A program made the translations under genes and the position numbers. Below the pieces are notes generated by a model. It did no database searches. It was not told the DNA's origin and was given only the letters and a program-made list of their open reading frames with translations. From positions 62,001-126,000 of the forward strand of contig NZ_LQPI01000042.1 of assembly GCF_002101775.1 (NCBI RefSeq): 64,000 nt of DNA, given 5' to 3'. Position 1 is the stretch's first letter. Each line of letters opens with the position of its first letter. Source of the stretch: Mycolicibacter nonchromogenicus. GTDB lineage: Bacteria > Actinomycetota > Actinomycetes > Mycobacteriales > Mycobacteriaceae. Positions 1-8,589 of the stretch are shown here, piece by piece.

Positions 1-1148
1 TCCGCCATATCCAGCTCCAGCTTGCCGTGGCGAAGCACCTCGAGCAGCTCGGTGATGACGGCCTTGACGTCACCGACGATCGGCACGTCAGCGTGCCGGT
101 TCTTACCGATCTCGGCGGGGTCGATGTCGGCGTGAATCACCTTGGCGTCCGGGGCAAACGAATCCAGTTGGCCGGTGACCCGGTCGTCGAAGCGGGCACC
201 CAGGGTGATCAGCAGATCCGAGCGCTGCAGCGCGGCCACCGCGGCCACCGTGCCGTGCATGCCGGGCATACCCAGGTGCTGACGGTGACTGTCCGGAAAT
301 GCGCCGCGCGCCATCAACGTGGTGACCACCGGGATACCGGTCAGCTCGGCCAGTTCGGCCAGTTCCGCACAGGCCTCCCCACGGATCACGCCGCCGCCCA
401 CATAGAGCACTGGGCGGGTCGCAGCCGTGATCAGCTTGGCGGCCTCGCGGACCTGCCGGCTGTGCGGCTTGGTGGTCGGCTTGTAGCCGGGCAGATCCAT
501 CCGGGGTGGCCAGGCAAACGTGCACTGTCCCTGCAGGATGTCCTTGGGGATGTCGACCAGCACCGCGCCGGGACGCCCCGAGGCCGCGATGTGAAAGGCC
601 TCGGCGATCAGCCGGGGAATGTCATCGCCATTGCTGACCAGGAAGTTGTGCTTGGTGATCGGCATGGTGATGCCGGAGATGTCGGCCTCCTGGAAGGCGT
701 CCGTGCCGATCAGCGAACGGCCGACCTGGCCGGTGATCGCGACCACCGGAATGGAGTCCATCTGTGCGTCGGCCAGCGGGGTGACCAGGTTGGTGGCACC
801 GGGCCCCGAGGTGGCCATGCACACCCCGACCCGACCGGTGGCGTGCGCGTAGCCGCTGGCCGCGTGCCCGGCGCCCTGCTCGTGCCGAACCAGCACGTGA
901 CGCAACTTCTTCGAGTCGAACAGCGGGTCATAGACCGGCAGAACCGCGCCGCCGGGGATGCCGAAGATCACGTCGACATCGAGCTCTTCCAGCGATCGGA
1001 TCACCGATTGGGCACCGGTCATCTGCTCGGCCTGGACCCGCTTGGCCGATGACTTGGCCTTGCCTGAAACGGCGTCCGGGGCCGAAGCCCCGTTGGCGGC
1101 TTGCGCCGGGGCCGACCGCTCCGGCGGCCGGGTGGTGGGTGCGCTCAC
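1..1148 (-). CDS. ilvB: Acetolactate synthase large subunit, 3' end outside window
   Basis: Thiamine-diphosphate enzyme that condenses pyruvate (or pyruvate plus 2-oxobutyrate) in the first common step of valine, leucine and isoleucine synthesis. About 382 residues are visible. An Ala/Pro/Ser-rich N-terminus of about 42 residues is followed by the conserved start of the TPP-binding domain: [18 protein letters not shown] and then RHEQG, whose Glu (residue 90) is the cofactor-activating Glu of the family. The GTG start at 1148 follows GAGGA by about five bases and matches the mycobacterial IlvB1 start. The C-terminal third lies beyond the left edge. The gene is preceded by a leader peptide and attenuator, so it is probably controlled by branched-chain aminoacyl-tRNA supply. 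In relatives ilvN and ilvC follow. Confidence 0.96.
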   Translation of the reverse strand, partial: MSAPTTRPPERSAPAQAANGASAPDAVSGKAKSSAKRVQAEQMTGAQSVIRSLEELDVDVIFGIPGGAVLPVYDPLFDSKKLRHVLVRHEQGAGHAASGYAHATGRVGVCMATSGPGATNLVTPLADAQMDSIPVVAITGQVGRSLIGTDAFQEADISGITMPITKHNFLVSNGDDIPRLIAEAFHIAASGRPGAVLVDIPKDILQGQCTFAWPPRMDLPGYKPTTKPHSRQVREAAKLITAATRPVLYVGGGVIRGEACAELAELAELTGIPVVTTLMARGAFPDSHRQHLGMPGMHGTVAAVAALQRSDLLITLGARFDDRVTGQLDSFAPDAKVIHADIDPAEIGKNRHADVPIVGDVKAVITELLEVLRHGKLELDMA

Positions 1149-1191
1149 GGTTTCCTCTTCAATTCCTCGGTGCTACAGAACTGGTGGCAAC

Positions 1192-1229
1192 AAAAAACCC
1201 CCGCCAGCTCAGCTGCTGCACGAGGGTTG
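1192..1229 (-). terminator. Attenuator hairpin of the ilvB leader
   Basis: On the minus strand AACCCTCG pairs with CGGGGGTT (one G-T pair) around an inner CAGC-TGA-GCTG hairpin, and six T follow directly. This is a textbook intrinsic terminator, about 44 bases before the ilvB GTG and just after the leader-peptide stop. The arrangement fits classical transcription attenuation, which has been described for ilvB in Actinobacteria. Confidence 0.85.
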
Positions 1230-1247
1230 CGCGTCGGTGTTGGTAGT

Positions 1248-1298
1248 TCAGGCAACAACCAACGCGCAGTGGGCTACTACGAGCATGCCGTTGTCCAT
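1248..1298 (-). CDS. ilvB leader peptide
   Basis: A 16-codon reading frame, MDNGMLVVAHCALVVA, ends 18 bases before the attenuator stem. Six of its twelve C-terminal residues are Val or Leu, in two runs (LVV and LVV), as expected for a peptide that senses charged tRNA-Val and tRNA-Leu. A second in-frame ATG at 1286 could be the true start, leaving 12 residues. No strong ribosome-binding site is visible for either, so the start is uncertain. The role in attenuation is inferred from position and composition. Confidence 0.75.
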   Translation of the reverse strand: MDNGMLVVAHCALVVA

Positions 1299-1348
1299 AG
1301 CAGACGACGGTAGCCCCTGGACCGAGCGCGCGTCAAATGAGCAAGCGC

Positions 1349-2203
1349 TCAGTTCAGGTGGTCGACCAGCGATCCCTGCTCGCCGAACAGCTTCGCCTCC
1401 CAATGCTCGAGCAGGTCGGTGTTGTCACGGTCGTTGGGGTGAAAGCCCGGCTGCATGTACTCGCCGAGTCGGCTGAAGACGGCGCGAGTCAGAAACGGCG
1501 AATGCCGCAGGGCCGCGAAACTGCGGAACAGACGCACCGGGTGGTAGGCGGCCCGGTCGCCGAAGAGGGAGATCAGGGTGTTGATCACGACGGCAAGGGG
1601 GAAACTGAAGCGAATGATCCGCATGGTCCGGATACGCCGGGTCTCGCCGCCACCGACGGCCCGATAGACGTCGAATGCCACCGCCCGGTGCTCGGACTCC
1701 TCGATGGCGTGCCACAACAGCATGGACCGCACCTCGCTGGTGCCCAGCACTTCCTGCGCCTTCTCATCCGAGAGCAGGGTCTCGGCGAACACGGCGGTGA
1801 AATGTTCGAGCGCGGCGGTGATGGCCAGGCAGGTCAGCGGCGAGAACCGCCGTTCGATGGCCTGCTGACGGCGATCGACCAGCTGCGCGACCCTGCGGGT
1901 CGGGTAACCCATCTCCTGCAGCCGCTCATTGAGTGCGCGGTGCTCGCGTCCGTGGGTCACTTCCTGACCGATGAATCCCTTGACCTGTTCTTTGAGGCCG
2001 GGGTCGGTGATCTGGTCGGCGTAGCGACGCACCGAGCGAATGAAGAAGTCCTCACCCGGGGGGAACACGGCCGACAGATGCGCGATCATGTGGCTCATCA
2101 CCAGGTCGCCCTGGACGAAGTGACGATCCAGGGCCGCGACGGGGTAGTTGAACCGGATGCGGCGCGGCTGTACCGCCGGCTGGCGGTTCTCGTTGGCGGT
2201 CAT
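1349..2203 (-). CDS. Predicted metal-dependent hydrolase (PF10118 type)
   Basis: 284 residues. Two Glu/His clusters, EVTHGREHRALNE (about residues 86-98) and HAIEESEHRAVAFD (about 165-178), fit the metal-binding helices of the PF10118 'metal-dependent hydrolase' family, which resembles ferritin-like di-metal proteins. The substrate is unknown. A hydrophobic stretch near residues 200-215 (SFPLAVVINTLISLF) could touch the membrane. The start overlaps the stop of the upstream TetR gene as ATGA (2200-2203), so the two are translationally coupled and the regulator probably controls this gene. Confidence 0.8.
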   Translation of the reverse strand: MTANENRQPAVQPRRIRFNYPVAALDRHFVQGDLVMSHMIAHLSAVFPPGEDFFIRSVRRYADQITDPGLKEQVKGFIGQEVTHGREHRALNERLQEMGYPTRRVAQLVDRRQQAIERRFSPLTCLAITAALEHFTAVFAETLLSDEKAQEVLGTSEVRSMLLWHAIEESEHRAVAFDVYRAVGGGETRRIRTMRIIRFSFPLAVVINTLISLFGDRAAYHPVRLFRSFAALRHSPFLTRAVFSRLGEYMQPGFHPNDRDNTDLLEHWEAKLFGEQGSLVDHLN

Positions 2204-2868
2204 GACTCTCTCTCGGGTTGTGGGTCTGCAAGGCCGGTCACCAACGGACGAACCAGCATTTTGAAGGCGTCAAGAATTTCGTCGGCGGCCAGCGGCTGGT
2301 AGCCGGCGATCGATCGGGACATCGCCAGGCCGTTCATGAGCGCGAAGGTCATCTGCGGCCCGATCCGCGACGGCGGGGTGTCACCGCCGGCAGTGTCCGC
2401 CGGGGCGAGCAGTTCGGTGTATATCCGGTCGCAGGCCTCGGAGAACTGGCGATCCGTCTCGATGACCGCGGGCGCCAGGTCCGGGTCGGTGCGAGCCGCC
2501 ACCCACAGTTCGTACGTCGCGGTGAAGGTCGGGCCGGAATACATCGACCACAGCAGATCGATGGCCTCGTCGAGCTTGTCCGCGGCTGAATCCAGCCCCG
2601 CCATCAGAACCTCGAACTCTTCGATGCGGCGGTTCAGCGAGAACTCGATGGCGGCGGTCAACAGACCGACCTTCGTCGGGAAGTGTCCCTGCAGCGCTCC
2701 GACCGACACGCCGGCCCGGCGCGCCACCTCGGTCGTGGTGGTTCCCTTGAAACCGACCTCCACCAGCGCGTCGAGCGTCGCGTTGAGCAGTGCGTGCCGG
2801 GTCTCGGCAGTGCGCTCCGCCTGGGTTCGACGGGGTTTGGTCCGGGCCACGCGTCCATGATGGGGCAC
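2200..2868 (-). CDS. TetR-family transcriptional regulator
   Basis: Up to 222 residues. The N-terminal helix-turn-helix reads TTTTEVARRAGVSVGALQGHF, the usual TetR signature, followed by an all-helical ligand-binding region. An internal GTG at 2850 (VARTKPRRTQAE) is an alternative and perhaps better start, since the preceding residues are not TetR-like; no clear ribosome-binding site separates the two. It is co-transcribed with the PF10118 hydrolase. The AT-rich imperfect inverted repeat just upstream is the likely autoregulatory operator. Confidence 0.88.
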   Translation of the reverse strand: MPHHGRVARTKPRRTQAERTAETRHALLNATLDALVEVGFKGTTTTEVARRAGVSVGALQGHFPTKVGLLTAAIEFSLNRRIEEFEVLMAGLDSAADKLDEAIDLLWSMYSGPTFTATYELWVAARTDPDLAPAVIETDRQFSEACDRIYTELLAPADTAGGDTPPSRIGPQMTFALMNGLAMSRSIAGYQPLAADEILDAFKMLVRPLVTGLADPQPERES

Positions 2869-2869
2869 T

Positions 2870-2898
2870 TAAAATAAGTAGTCAATATTTATTCTTAC
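2870..2898. promoter_or_regulatory. AT-rich imperfect inverted repeat, candidate TetR operator
   Basis: In a region of about 65% GC this stretch is almost pure A/T. TAAAATAAGTA on the left mirrors TATTTATTCTTA on the right, with one extra base. On the minus strand it contains TTGACT, a possible -35 for the TetR gene. It lies between the TetR gene and the divergent PH-domain gene, so it could serve both. Confidence 0.5.
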
Positions 2899-2955
2899 CG
2901 CGGTGCCGCTGCCACCCACCGAGTCGCGATACTCCGGCGGTGACATCATGCGAGG

Positions 2956-3345
2956 GTGGCCCCACCCTCTCCCGAGTCCGCTCCCCTGGTGATCCGCATC
3001 TCGCCGATGGCCCACTTCGCGGTCGGCTTCCTGGCCCTCGGCCTGCTGATCCCGGTGATGACCTGGTCAGTGACCGCGCCCCTGTTGGCGCTGCCGATTC
3101 TGCTCTCCGTGCTGGTGGTCCGGTGGCAGACGGTCGCCGATGCTCAGCAGATCAGCGTGCGGACCCTGTTCGGCAGCCGCTCGATGAGCTGGGATGACAT
3201 CGACGGCCTGGGATTCACCCGGGGATCCTGGGCGCGGGCGCACCTGCGCGACGGCGAGACAGTGCGGTTGCCCGCGGTAACTTTCGCCACCCTGCCGCTG
3301 CTGACCGAGGCCAGCGGTGGGCGGGTGCCGAATCCCTATCGCTGA
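2956..3345 (+). CDS. cfp6: PH-domain membrane protein, CFP-6 homologue
   Basis: Matches the low-molecular-weight antigen CFP-6 (Rv3004) of M. tuberculosis, which also lies next to ilvB1. Two hydrophobic segments at the N-terminus (MAHFAVGFLALGLLIPVMTW and the stretch after it) are followed by a small bacterial PH-like domain (SMSWDDIDGLGF, LPAVTFATLPLLTEASGGRVPNPYR region). The conserved protein starts at ATG 3007 (112 residues, as in M. tuberculosis). A GTG at 2956 adds 17 plausible residues. The function is unknown; such proteins are probably membrane-anchored. Confidence 0.85.
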   Translation: MAPPSPESAPLVIRISPMAHFAVGFLALGLLIPVMTWSVTAPLLALPILLSVLVVRWQTVADAQQISVRTLFGSRSMSWDDIDGLGFTRGSWARAHLRDGETVRLPAVTFATLPLLTEASGGRVPNPYR

Positions 3346-3381
3346 ACCATCAGAGCGACGCCCAAACCGTCGCTCCCGTTG

Positions 3382-4197
3382 CTAACCCAGCGGGTTGGCC
3401 CCGTTGAGGAACACCCACATCGCGACACCCCCGGCAAACCCGAGCACCAGAGCCGCGATGGATCCGATGAAGGGTCGGCGGGCCCAGCCGCGGTCGCCAT
3501 CGAGGCCGTACCGCCCCGGTCCGACCAGCACGATCGCCACCGCCACCACGATCAGCATGAGGTGGTATTCGTGGCCGTCGGGCAGGAAAAGGCCAAACCG
3601 CCCCTCGTTGTGCGACGAGATGCCGGTGAGCACACCGTTGATGAAGTAGGCCAGCGCGCCGGCCGCGGCGACCGGCGTGAACAGTCCGAGTACCAGCAGC
3701 AGGCCGGCGGCGATCTGCCCGCCCCCCGCCGCGTAGGTCAGGATGTCGGCGTGCTGGTAGCCGGCCGCGGCGATGGAACTCTTGAAGTCGGCCAGCCCCT
3801 GGCCTCCCCACCACCCGAACAGCTGGCGCAGCCCATGGGCCACCAGCAGCACGCCGAGCCCCAGCCGCAGCACCAGCAGACCGAGATCCTGGGTGCCGCG
3901 CCGGTCCAGCGCCCGAAACGGCTCGTCGGCGTCGGTGTCGCCACCGATGGCGACTCCGACGCGACCGGGGTTGGCCTGCGGTTCGGCGTAGGGCAGCGGG
4001 TGGTAGCCGGTGCCGGCCGCGCGCGTGCCGGTGGGGTCATACGGCGGGATGGCCGCGGTCTCGAAATCACCGGTGTAGGTCGGCGATGGCATGTCGTCCT
4101 CCGGATCTACCAGACGTGCCGACTTGGGCCGCCCTTTGCCTGCGTCGGCAGTCTCACCCGGCCGACGCCAAAGCGAGCCCTCACCATGACTGGTCAC
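3382..4197 (-). CDS. doxX: DoxX-family membrane protein
   Basis: 271 residues. A polar N-terminus of about 105 residues is followed by four hydrophobic segments typical of DoxX (LGLLVLRLGLGVLLVAHGL, the GGGQIAAGLLLVLGLF region, LMLIVVAVAIVLVG, and FIGSIAALVLGFAGGVAMWV). The M. tuberculosis homologue Rv3005c forms a membrane complex with SodA and the sulfurtransferase SseA in oxidative-stress defence, and this copy probably does the same. The GTG at 4197 has a weak ribosome-binding site. An in-frame ATG at 4092 is preceded by GGAGGA at good spacing and would give 236 residues. Confidence 0.88.
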   Translation of the reverse strand: MTSHGEGSLWRRPGETADAGKGRPKSARLVDPEDDMPSPTYTGDFETAAIPPYDPTGTRAAGTGYHPLPYAEPQANPGRVGVAIGGDTDADEPFRALDRRGTQDLGLLVLRLGLGVLLVAHGLRQLFGWWGGQGLADFKSSIAAAGYQHADILTYAAGGGQIAAGLLLVLGLFTPVAAAGALAYFINGVLTGISSHNEGRFGLFLPDGHEYHLMLIVVAVAIVLVGPGRYGLDGDRGWARRPFIGSIAALVLGFAGGVAMWVFLNGANPLG

Positions 4198-4333
4198 CCT
4201 GCCAGAGTAAGGGCAACCCCGGCTGGATTGGGGATTTGAACGGCTTCGTTAGCGAATCGATTCCGGCCCGGTGCGGCACGCTGCGGTGGACCGTCGTGGC
4301 GAAACCCGACCCGGTGTCCGTAACCTGACGGGC

Positions 4334-5455
4334 ATGCGGATGCGCGGGGCTGTTCACCGGGTGCCTGTCGTACTGTGCGCGGCACTGCTCGTTCTGACCG
4401 GCTGCGCACACTTCGACGACGCTCAGTCTCAACCGTTCACCACCGTGCCGCGACGAGGCATGGTGCCGCCCACGTCTACTCCGCCGCCGCCGCCGCTGCC
4501 CGCCAACCCCTTCCCCAAGCAGTGCCCGGCGCCCGGTGTGATGCAGGGCTGCCTGGAGAGCACCAGTGGCCTGATCATGCACGGCGACAGCAAATCGGCC
4601 TTGGTCGCCGAACGCACCACCGGTGCGGTCAAAGAAGTCTCGCTGTCCGCCGAACCCAAGGTGAAGACCGTCATCGACGTGGACCCGTCCGGCGACGGCG
4701 GCCTGATGGACATCGTGCTGTCACCGACCTACACCCAAGACCGGTTGATGTACGCCTACATCAGCACGCCCACCGACAATCGGGTGATCCGGATCGCCGA
4801 CGGCGACGTCCCGAAGGACATTCTGACCGGGATCCCCAAGGGCGCCACGGGCAATACCGGTGCGCTGATCTTCACCAGCCCGACCACCCTGGTGGTGCTG
4901 ACCGGCGACGCGGGCAATCCTGCCGCGGCCGCCGATCCCGGCTCGACCGCCGGCAAGGTGCTGCGCATCGAGCAGCCCACGACCATCGGCCAGGCTCCAC
5001 CGACCACCGCACTGAGCGGGATGGGTGCCGGGGGCGGGCTGTGCATCGACCACATCGACGGCTCGCTCTACATCACCGACCGCACGCCGAGCGGCGACCG
5101 ACTGCAGCGCATCACCAAGGATTCCCGGGTGTCGACGGTGTGGACGTGGCCGGACAAACCCGGCGTTGCCGGTTGCGCCGCGATGGACGGCATCGTGCTG
5201 GTCAACCTGGTCAACACCAAGCAGACGGTGGCCGTGCGACTGGCCGCCGGCACCGGATCGGTCACCAGCGAGCCCGAGGTCATGCGCCAAGACACCCACG
5301 GCCATGTCTGGGCCGTCAAGATGTCGCCGGACGGCAACGTCTGGGGCGCGACGGTGAACAAGACCGCCGGGGATGCCGAGAAGCTCGACGACGTGGTCTT
5401 CCCGCTGTTCCCGTCCGGCGGCGGATTCCCGCGCGCCAACGACGACAAGGACTAG
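4334..5455 (+). CDS. lppZ: Lipoprotein LppZ, glucose/sorbosone dehydrogenase-like propeller
   Basis: 373 residues, the same length as M. tuberculosis LppZ (Rv3006). The signal peptide ends in the lipobox LVLTGC with the lipidated Cys at residue 24, so the mature protein is membrane-anchored outside the cell. The rest is a six-bladed propeller of the glucose/sorbosone dehydrogenase type (GLMDIVLSPTYTQDRLMYAY, GGLCIDHIDGSLYITDRTPS, MSPDGNVWGATVN). The enzymatic substrate is unknown. The start ATG at 4334 was chosen by length and signal peptide; the gene is divergent from doxX. Confidence 0.9.
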   Translation: MRMRGAVHRVPVVLCAALLVLTGCAHFDDAQSQPFTTVPRRGMVPPTSTPPPPPLPANPFPKQCPAPGVMQGCLESTSGLIMHGDSKSALVAERTTGAVKEVSLSAEPKVKTVIDVDPSGDGGLMDIVLSPTYTQDRLMYAYISTPTDNRVIRIADGDVPKDILTGIPKGATGNTGALIFTSPTTLVVLTGDAGNPAAAADPGSTAGKVLRIEQPTTIGQAPPTTALSGMGAGGGLCIDHIDGSLYITDRTPSGDRLQRITKDSRVSTVWTWPDKPGVAGCAAMDGIVLVNLVNTKQTVAVRLAAGTGSVTSEPEVMRQDTHGHVWAVKMSPDGNVWGATVNKTAGDAEKLDDVVFPLFPSGGGFPRANDDKD

Positions 5456-5832
5456 CGGCCCGCCGTGATTCGGCGCCGGATGACGGCGCATGCGGTGGCG
5501 TTGACGGTGCGACACCCTGCGCTCAACCAAGGCTGGCCTCAGCTTAGCCTTAGCTTTGCTAACCGCGAGTAACAAACATTCAGACCCTCGCCCCGCCCAG
5601 CGGCGCACCCGGGGCAACCAAGCCCCTTCCCCTGAAGATCCAGACATAATCCCTGGTAGATCCCATTGTGTCGCTCACAATCGACGCCCCCGCCTTGTTC
5701 GATGCCACCGCCGGCCGCACCCCTTCAGAAACCCGTCAAAAATTATCGGGCAAAACAAATACGCGCTAACATGAGTTACGTTACGTTGGTTTCTCGAAGC
5801 ATTATCACAGCAAAATCAAAGGAGAGTTGCCA
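5456..5832. other. 377-bp intergenic region before the GjpA-like trio
   Basis: No gene is seen. The second half is clearly AT-richer than its surroundings. It holds an iron-box-like 19-mer (5544-5562) and, near 5767, TAACAT as a possible -10 about 60 bases before the GTG start. The -35 is unclear. Confidence 0.5.
5544..5562. promoter_or_regulatory. Weak IdeR iron-box-like sequence
   Basis: TTAGCCTTAGCTTTGCTAA matches the 19-bp IdeR consensus (TTAGGTTAGGCTAACCTAA) at 12 positions, with TTAG and CTAA ends intact but a poor centre. It lies about 270 bases upstream of the next gene, which is far. Treat it as a weak candidate only. Confidence 0.2.
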
Positions 5833-6897
5833 GTGCAGTCGCTCACCACCCGCCCCTGGGTCACATCTGGAATAGCCGTCGTCGGCGCGAGCTTGATCGC
5901 CGTCGCCCCGGTCGCACCCACCCCCACCACCACCGACCTGCACCTGCCCGACGTGCAGCTGACGGCATTCGACCCGTTCGGCGCCTGGATCGACGTGTTC
6001 AACACCTCGTCGGCCAATGCCGAGGCGCTGGCCGACACCTTCTTCGTGGCACCGGGCGCCGTCGGCCAGCAGATCCTGGTCAACCAGTTCGGCTACCTCG
6101 GTGACTTCCTCAACAACCCGGGCAGCATCCTCGACGTGTTCTCCGACATCCGCGACAACATCGGAAACGTGTTCACCAACACCACCCTGCTCGGGGCGGA
6201 GTTCGACCTCGGGGACTGGAGCAGCCTGGTGCCGCTGGCACAGGCCAACGACGTCATGCACAGCGTCATGGCCCTGGCATTCCCGGACATCATGGGCGGG
6301 GACCTGGACCCGGAGACCCTCGCGATCGTCACCGAGGCTCTGAACTTCCTCGCCTCGCCGCTGACCGGCGCCCTGATCGGCGCGCTCGGTCCGGTGCTGA
6401 GCCCGCTGGTGGAGTTCGGCAACGTCGTCGGTGACATCGTCGCCGACCTGGACGAAGACCCGTCCGCGGCGCTGCAGGACCTCTTCGACCTGCCGGCCCG
6501 GGTGATCGGTTCGTTCTTCAACGGCAGCGAGCTCGACCTCAGCTTCCTGATCCCCCTGATCGCCGACGCGGGCATTCTGCCCGAGGGCATCACGATCGAC
6601 GCGCTGGGCCTGTCGCTGGGCGGGCTGCTGACCCCCGGCCAGACCATCTTGCCGATCGGCGCCGACATCGAGGAGACTGTCGACTTGGGCGAGGACCTCT
6701 TCATCGGTGGCTCGCTGTGGAACGCCCTGAGCCTCAGCGTCATCGGGATCGACATCGTGGGCAATGCCGTCGGCCCGCTCGGTTCGCTGGTGGCGCTGCC
6801 GCAGATCATCGCCGGAGCGATCGGCTGGGAGGGCGGGGTGAACCCGCTCGCCGACCTGAGCTTCCCGATCCTGGACTGGTTCGGCGGCGAAGGCTAG
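5833..6897 (+). CDS. Secreted mycobacterial protein, GjpA-like family, paralogue 1
   Basis: 354 residues. A signal peptide (RPWVTSGIAVVGASLIAVAP) is followed by a short Pro-rich joint and a long acidic, hydrophobic, low-Lys domain. The core block (SPLTGALIGALGPVLSPLV, then AALQDLFDLPARVIGSFFNG, IPLIADAGILPEG and LSLGGLLTPG) recurs in the next two genes. I believe this is the family often annotated as outer-membrane porin GjpA, but that name is from memory and function is unproven. The start is the GTG at 5833, which aligns with the ATG starts of the paralogues and follows GGAGAG at six bases; a TTG two codons earlier is less likely. Confidence 0.75.
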   Translation: MQSLTTRPWVTSGIAVVGASLIAVAPVAPTPTTTDLHLPDVQLTAFDPFGAWIDVFNTSSANAEALADTFFVAPGAVGQQILVNQFGYLGDFLNNPGSILDVFSDIRDNIGNVFTNTTLLGAEFDLGDWSSLVPLAQANDVMHSVMALAFPDIMGGDLDPETLAIVTEALNFLASPLTGALIGALGPVLSPLVEFGNVVGDIVADLDEDPSAALQDLFDLPARVIGSFFNGSELDLSFLIPLIADAGILPEGITIDALGLSLGGLLTPGQTILPIGADIEETVDLGEDLFIGGSLWNALSLSVIGIDIVGNAVGPLGSLVALPQIIAGAIGWEGGVNPLADLSFPILDWFGGEG

Positions 6898-6927
6898 TCA
6901 GAGCAGCACCCGCCCGGCTGGGCGGAA

Positions 6928-6964
6928 CCGGTGGCCCCTTTCCCGACGGGAAAGGGGCCACCGG
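6928..6964 (+). terminator. 17-bp perfect hairpin after paralogue 1
   Basis: CCGGTGGCCCCTTTCCC pairs perfectly with GGGAAAGGGGCCACCGG across the loop GAC. It starts 31 bases after the stop codon. There is no T tract, which is common for mycobacterial intrinsic terminators. Confidence 0.75.
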
Positions 6965-7214
6965 CCGTTGCGGCCCACCCGCCTCTGCCAAGTCCTGCGG
7001 CCCCGTCGCCGAGCAGCGCCACAGCAGCGAGGCCAGACGGCTACCTGATGCCACTTTGGTTCACCGCGTTCGCACACTCGTCCACCCCAGGGAAATTAAG
7101 TTTCTGTGAGTTAGCTGACAATCAATTTTCTCGTTGCGCGAAAATGCCTGGTCATATCAGGTGAATATGAGCTGACCTTGGCTTTTGTTAGCTGAGATTC
7201 TCATTTACACCTAA

Positions 7215-7276
7215 GCTACTTTCAAGTAGCGTTTCGTTCCCGTGGCACTCGTCACGCTTACGTAACTAGGAGACCA
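7215..7276 (+). promoter_or_regulatory. Palindromic upstream element, copy A
   Basis: GCTACTT-TC-AAGTAGC is a perfect inverted repeat (7215-7230) about 47 bases before the ATG. It is followed by a conserved stretch including GTGGCAC.CGTCACG and AGGAGACCA, which ends at the start codon. The same arrangement precedes paralogue 3. TACTTT inside it could also act as a -10 box. It is either an operator or a structured 5' leader. Confidence 0.6.
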
Positions 7277-8314
7277 ATGCAACACTTCGCCCCCGCTCCC
7301 TGGGTCGCAGCAGGCGTCGCTCTCGTCGGCGCCGGCACCATCGCCGCCACTCCGGTCGTCGTATCGGCGCCCGGTCCGACCGGCACGCCCGCCGCTGTGA
7401 CGCTGACCGCCGGCATCGACCCGTTCGCCGCCTGGCAGGACGTGTTCACCACCGCCCAGGACAACGCCAGCACGTTGTGGGACCACATGTCCGCGGTCCC
7501 GGGGGTGGCCGCCCAGCAATTGATCGCCGACCTCATCGACGGCACGTCGATCGACCCGCAGGCGGTACTCGGGGCGATCGTTCAGCCCAACATGGCGACC
7601 GACCTGCCGATGTCGCCGCTGCTGCTGAGCAACGACGCGTTGCAGGCACTGATCACGCTGGTGATGCCTCAGTTCATGCCCGAGGACTTCCCCCTCACCA
7701 CCGATGAGCTCACGCCGATTCTGTCGTTCTTGGCGTCACCGCTCAGCGGGGTCCTGATCGGTGCGCTCGCCCCGTCCATCAGCCCGTTGGTGGCACTGGG
7801 CAACAGCATCGACGACATCAGCACCGCTCTGTCCGGCGACACCCCGGACTGGACCGCGGCGCTGCAGGATCTGGTCAACATCCCGCCCAACATGGTCGGT
7901 GGGTTCCTCAACGGGGCCACCATCAATCTGGATGCGCTGCTGCCGAGCCTGACCGAGGCCGGCCTGCTGCCCGAGGACCTGGACGTCACCGCGCTGAGCT
8001 ACACCTTCGGCGGACTGCTGTCGCCCGGCCTCACCGCCTCCGATGTCGAGGGCTTCATCAACGAGATCTCCGACGGCAGTTCGCCCGGGATCGGCGGCTC
8101 GATCATCAACGGCCTGGGCCTCACCACCGGCCTCATGGGATTCCCGCTGGTGGTTGAGGGGCAAGGAGTCGGGCTGATGGGCGCGTGGCAGAGCATGCAG
8201 GAAATCATCGCCATGACGCTCGGCTGGGACGGCGTGAGCAGCCCGCTTGACGACCTGGGCGGCGGCGTGGACGCCGATCTGTTTGCCGCGTTCGCGAGTT
8301 CCTGGGGCTTCTGA
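7277..8314 (+). CDS. Secreted mycobacterial protein, GjpA-like family, paralogue 2
   Basis: 345 residues. The signal peptide (APWVAAGVALVGAGTIAATP) is followed by the same domain as its neighbours, with SPLSGVLIGALAPSISPLV, DWTAALQDLVNIPPNMVGGF and LNGATINLDALLPSL marking the core. The ATG follows AGGAGA at good spacing. The C-terminus contains MTLGWDGVSSPLDDL, which reappears as MSLGWDGVSDIL in paralogue 3, so these two are the closest pair. The protein is likely exported to the cell envelope. The gene is a separate transcription unit, flanked by its own upstream palindrome and downstream hairpin. Confidence 0.75.
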   Translation: MQHFAPAPWVAAGVALVGAGTIAATPVVVSAPGPTGTPAAVTLTAGIDPFAAWQDVFTTAQDNASTLWDHMSAVPGVAAQQLIADLIDGTSIDPQAVLGAIVQPNMATDLPMSPLLLSNDALQALITLVMPQFMPEDFPLTTDELTPILSFLASPLSGVLIGALAPSISPLVALGNSIDDISTALSGDTPDWTAALQDLVNIPPNMVGGFLNGATINLDALLPSLTEAGLLPEDLDVTALSYTFGGLLSPGLTASDVEGFINEISDGSSPGIGGSIINGLGLTTGLMGFPLVVEGQGVGLMGAWQSMQEIIAMTLGWDGVSSPLDDLGGGVDADLFAAFASSWGF

Positions 8315-8371
8315 GTCCGCATAACTCCGCTCGGAATCGCCAGGTGGCCCCAGCGGTTACCGAGCCCGCAT

Positions 8372-8412
8372 GGCCGCCGCAACAGTCCTTCCCGGACGTT
8401 GCGGCGGCCTTT
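8372..8412 (+). terminator. Terminator hairpin after paralogue 2
   Basis: GGCCGCCGCAAC pairs with GTTGCGGCGGCC (12 bp, perfect), with a further GTCC/GGAC pairing inside the loop. TTT follows directly. Confidence 0.75.
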
Positions 8413-8589
8413 GCGCTGTCTGGGCGCCCAGCTCGACAGAATTGCTGCGCGAGCACTGGGAATCTCCTACCGATTTTTGGCTGTGCTCACAGGAATGGGC
8501 CACGGATCCAGGCCCCAATACACCCTCTGAGCTGCGCATTTGCGCTTCGCCCGAACGGTTTCTCGACGTTAATGGTCACAACCTCTATT

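Larger units (their letters stand above)
6898..7276. other. 379-bp intergenic region between paralogues 1 and 2
   Basis: Contains a long terminator hairpin at its left end and, at its right end, the palindromic upstream element shared with paralogue 3. The part between has no convincing gene and becomes AT-rich toward 7200. Confidence 0.6.
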
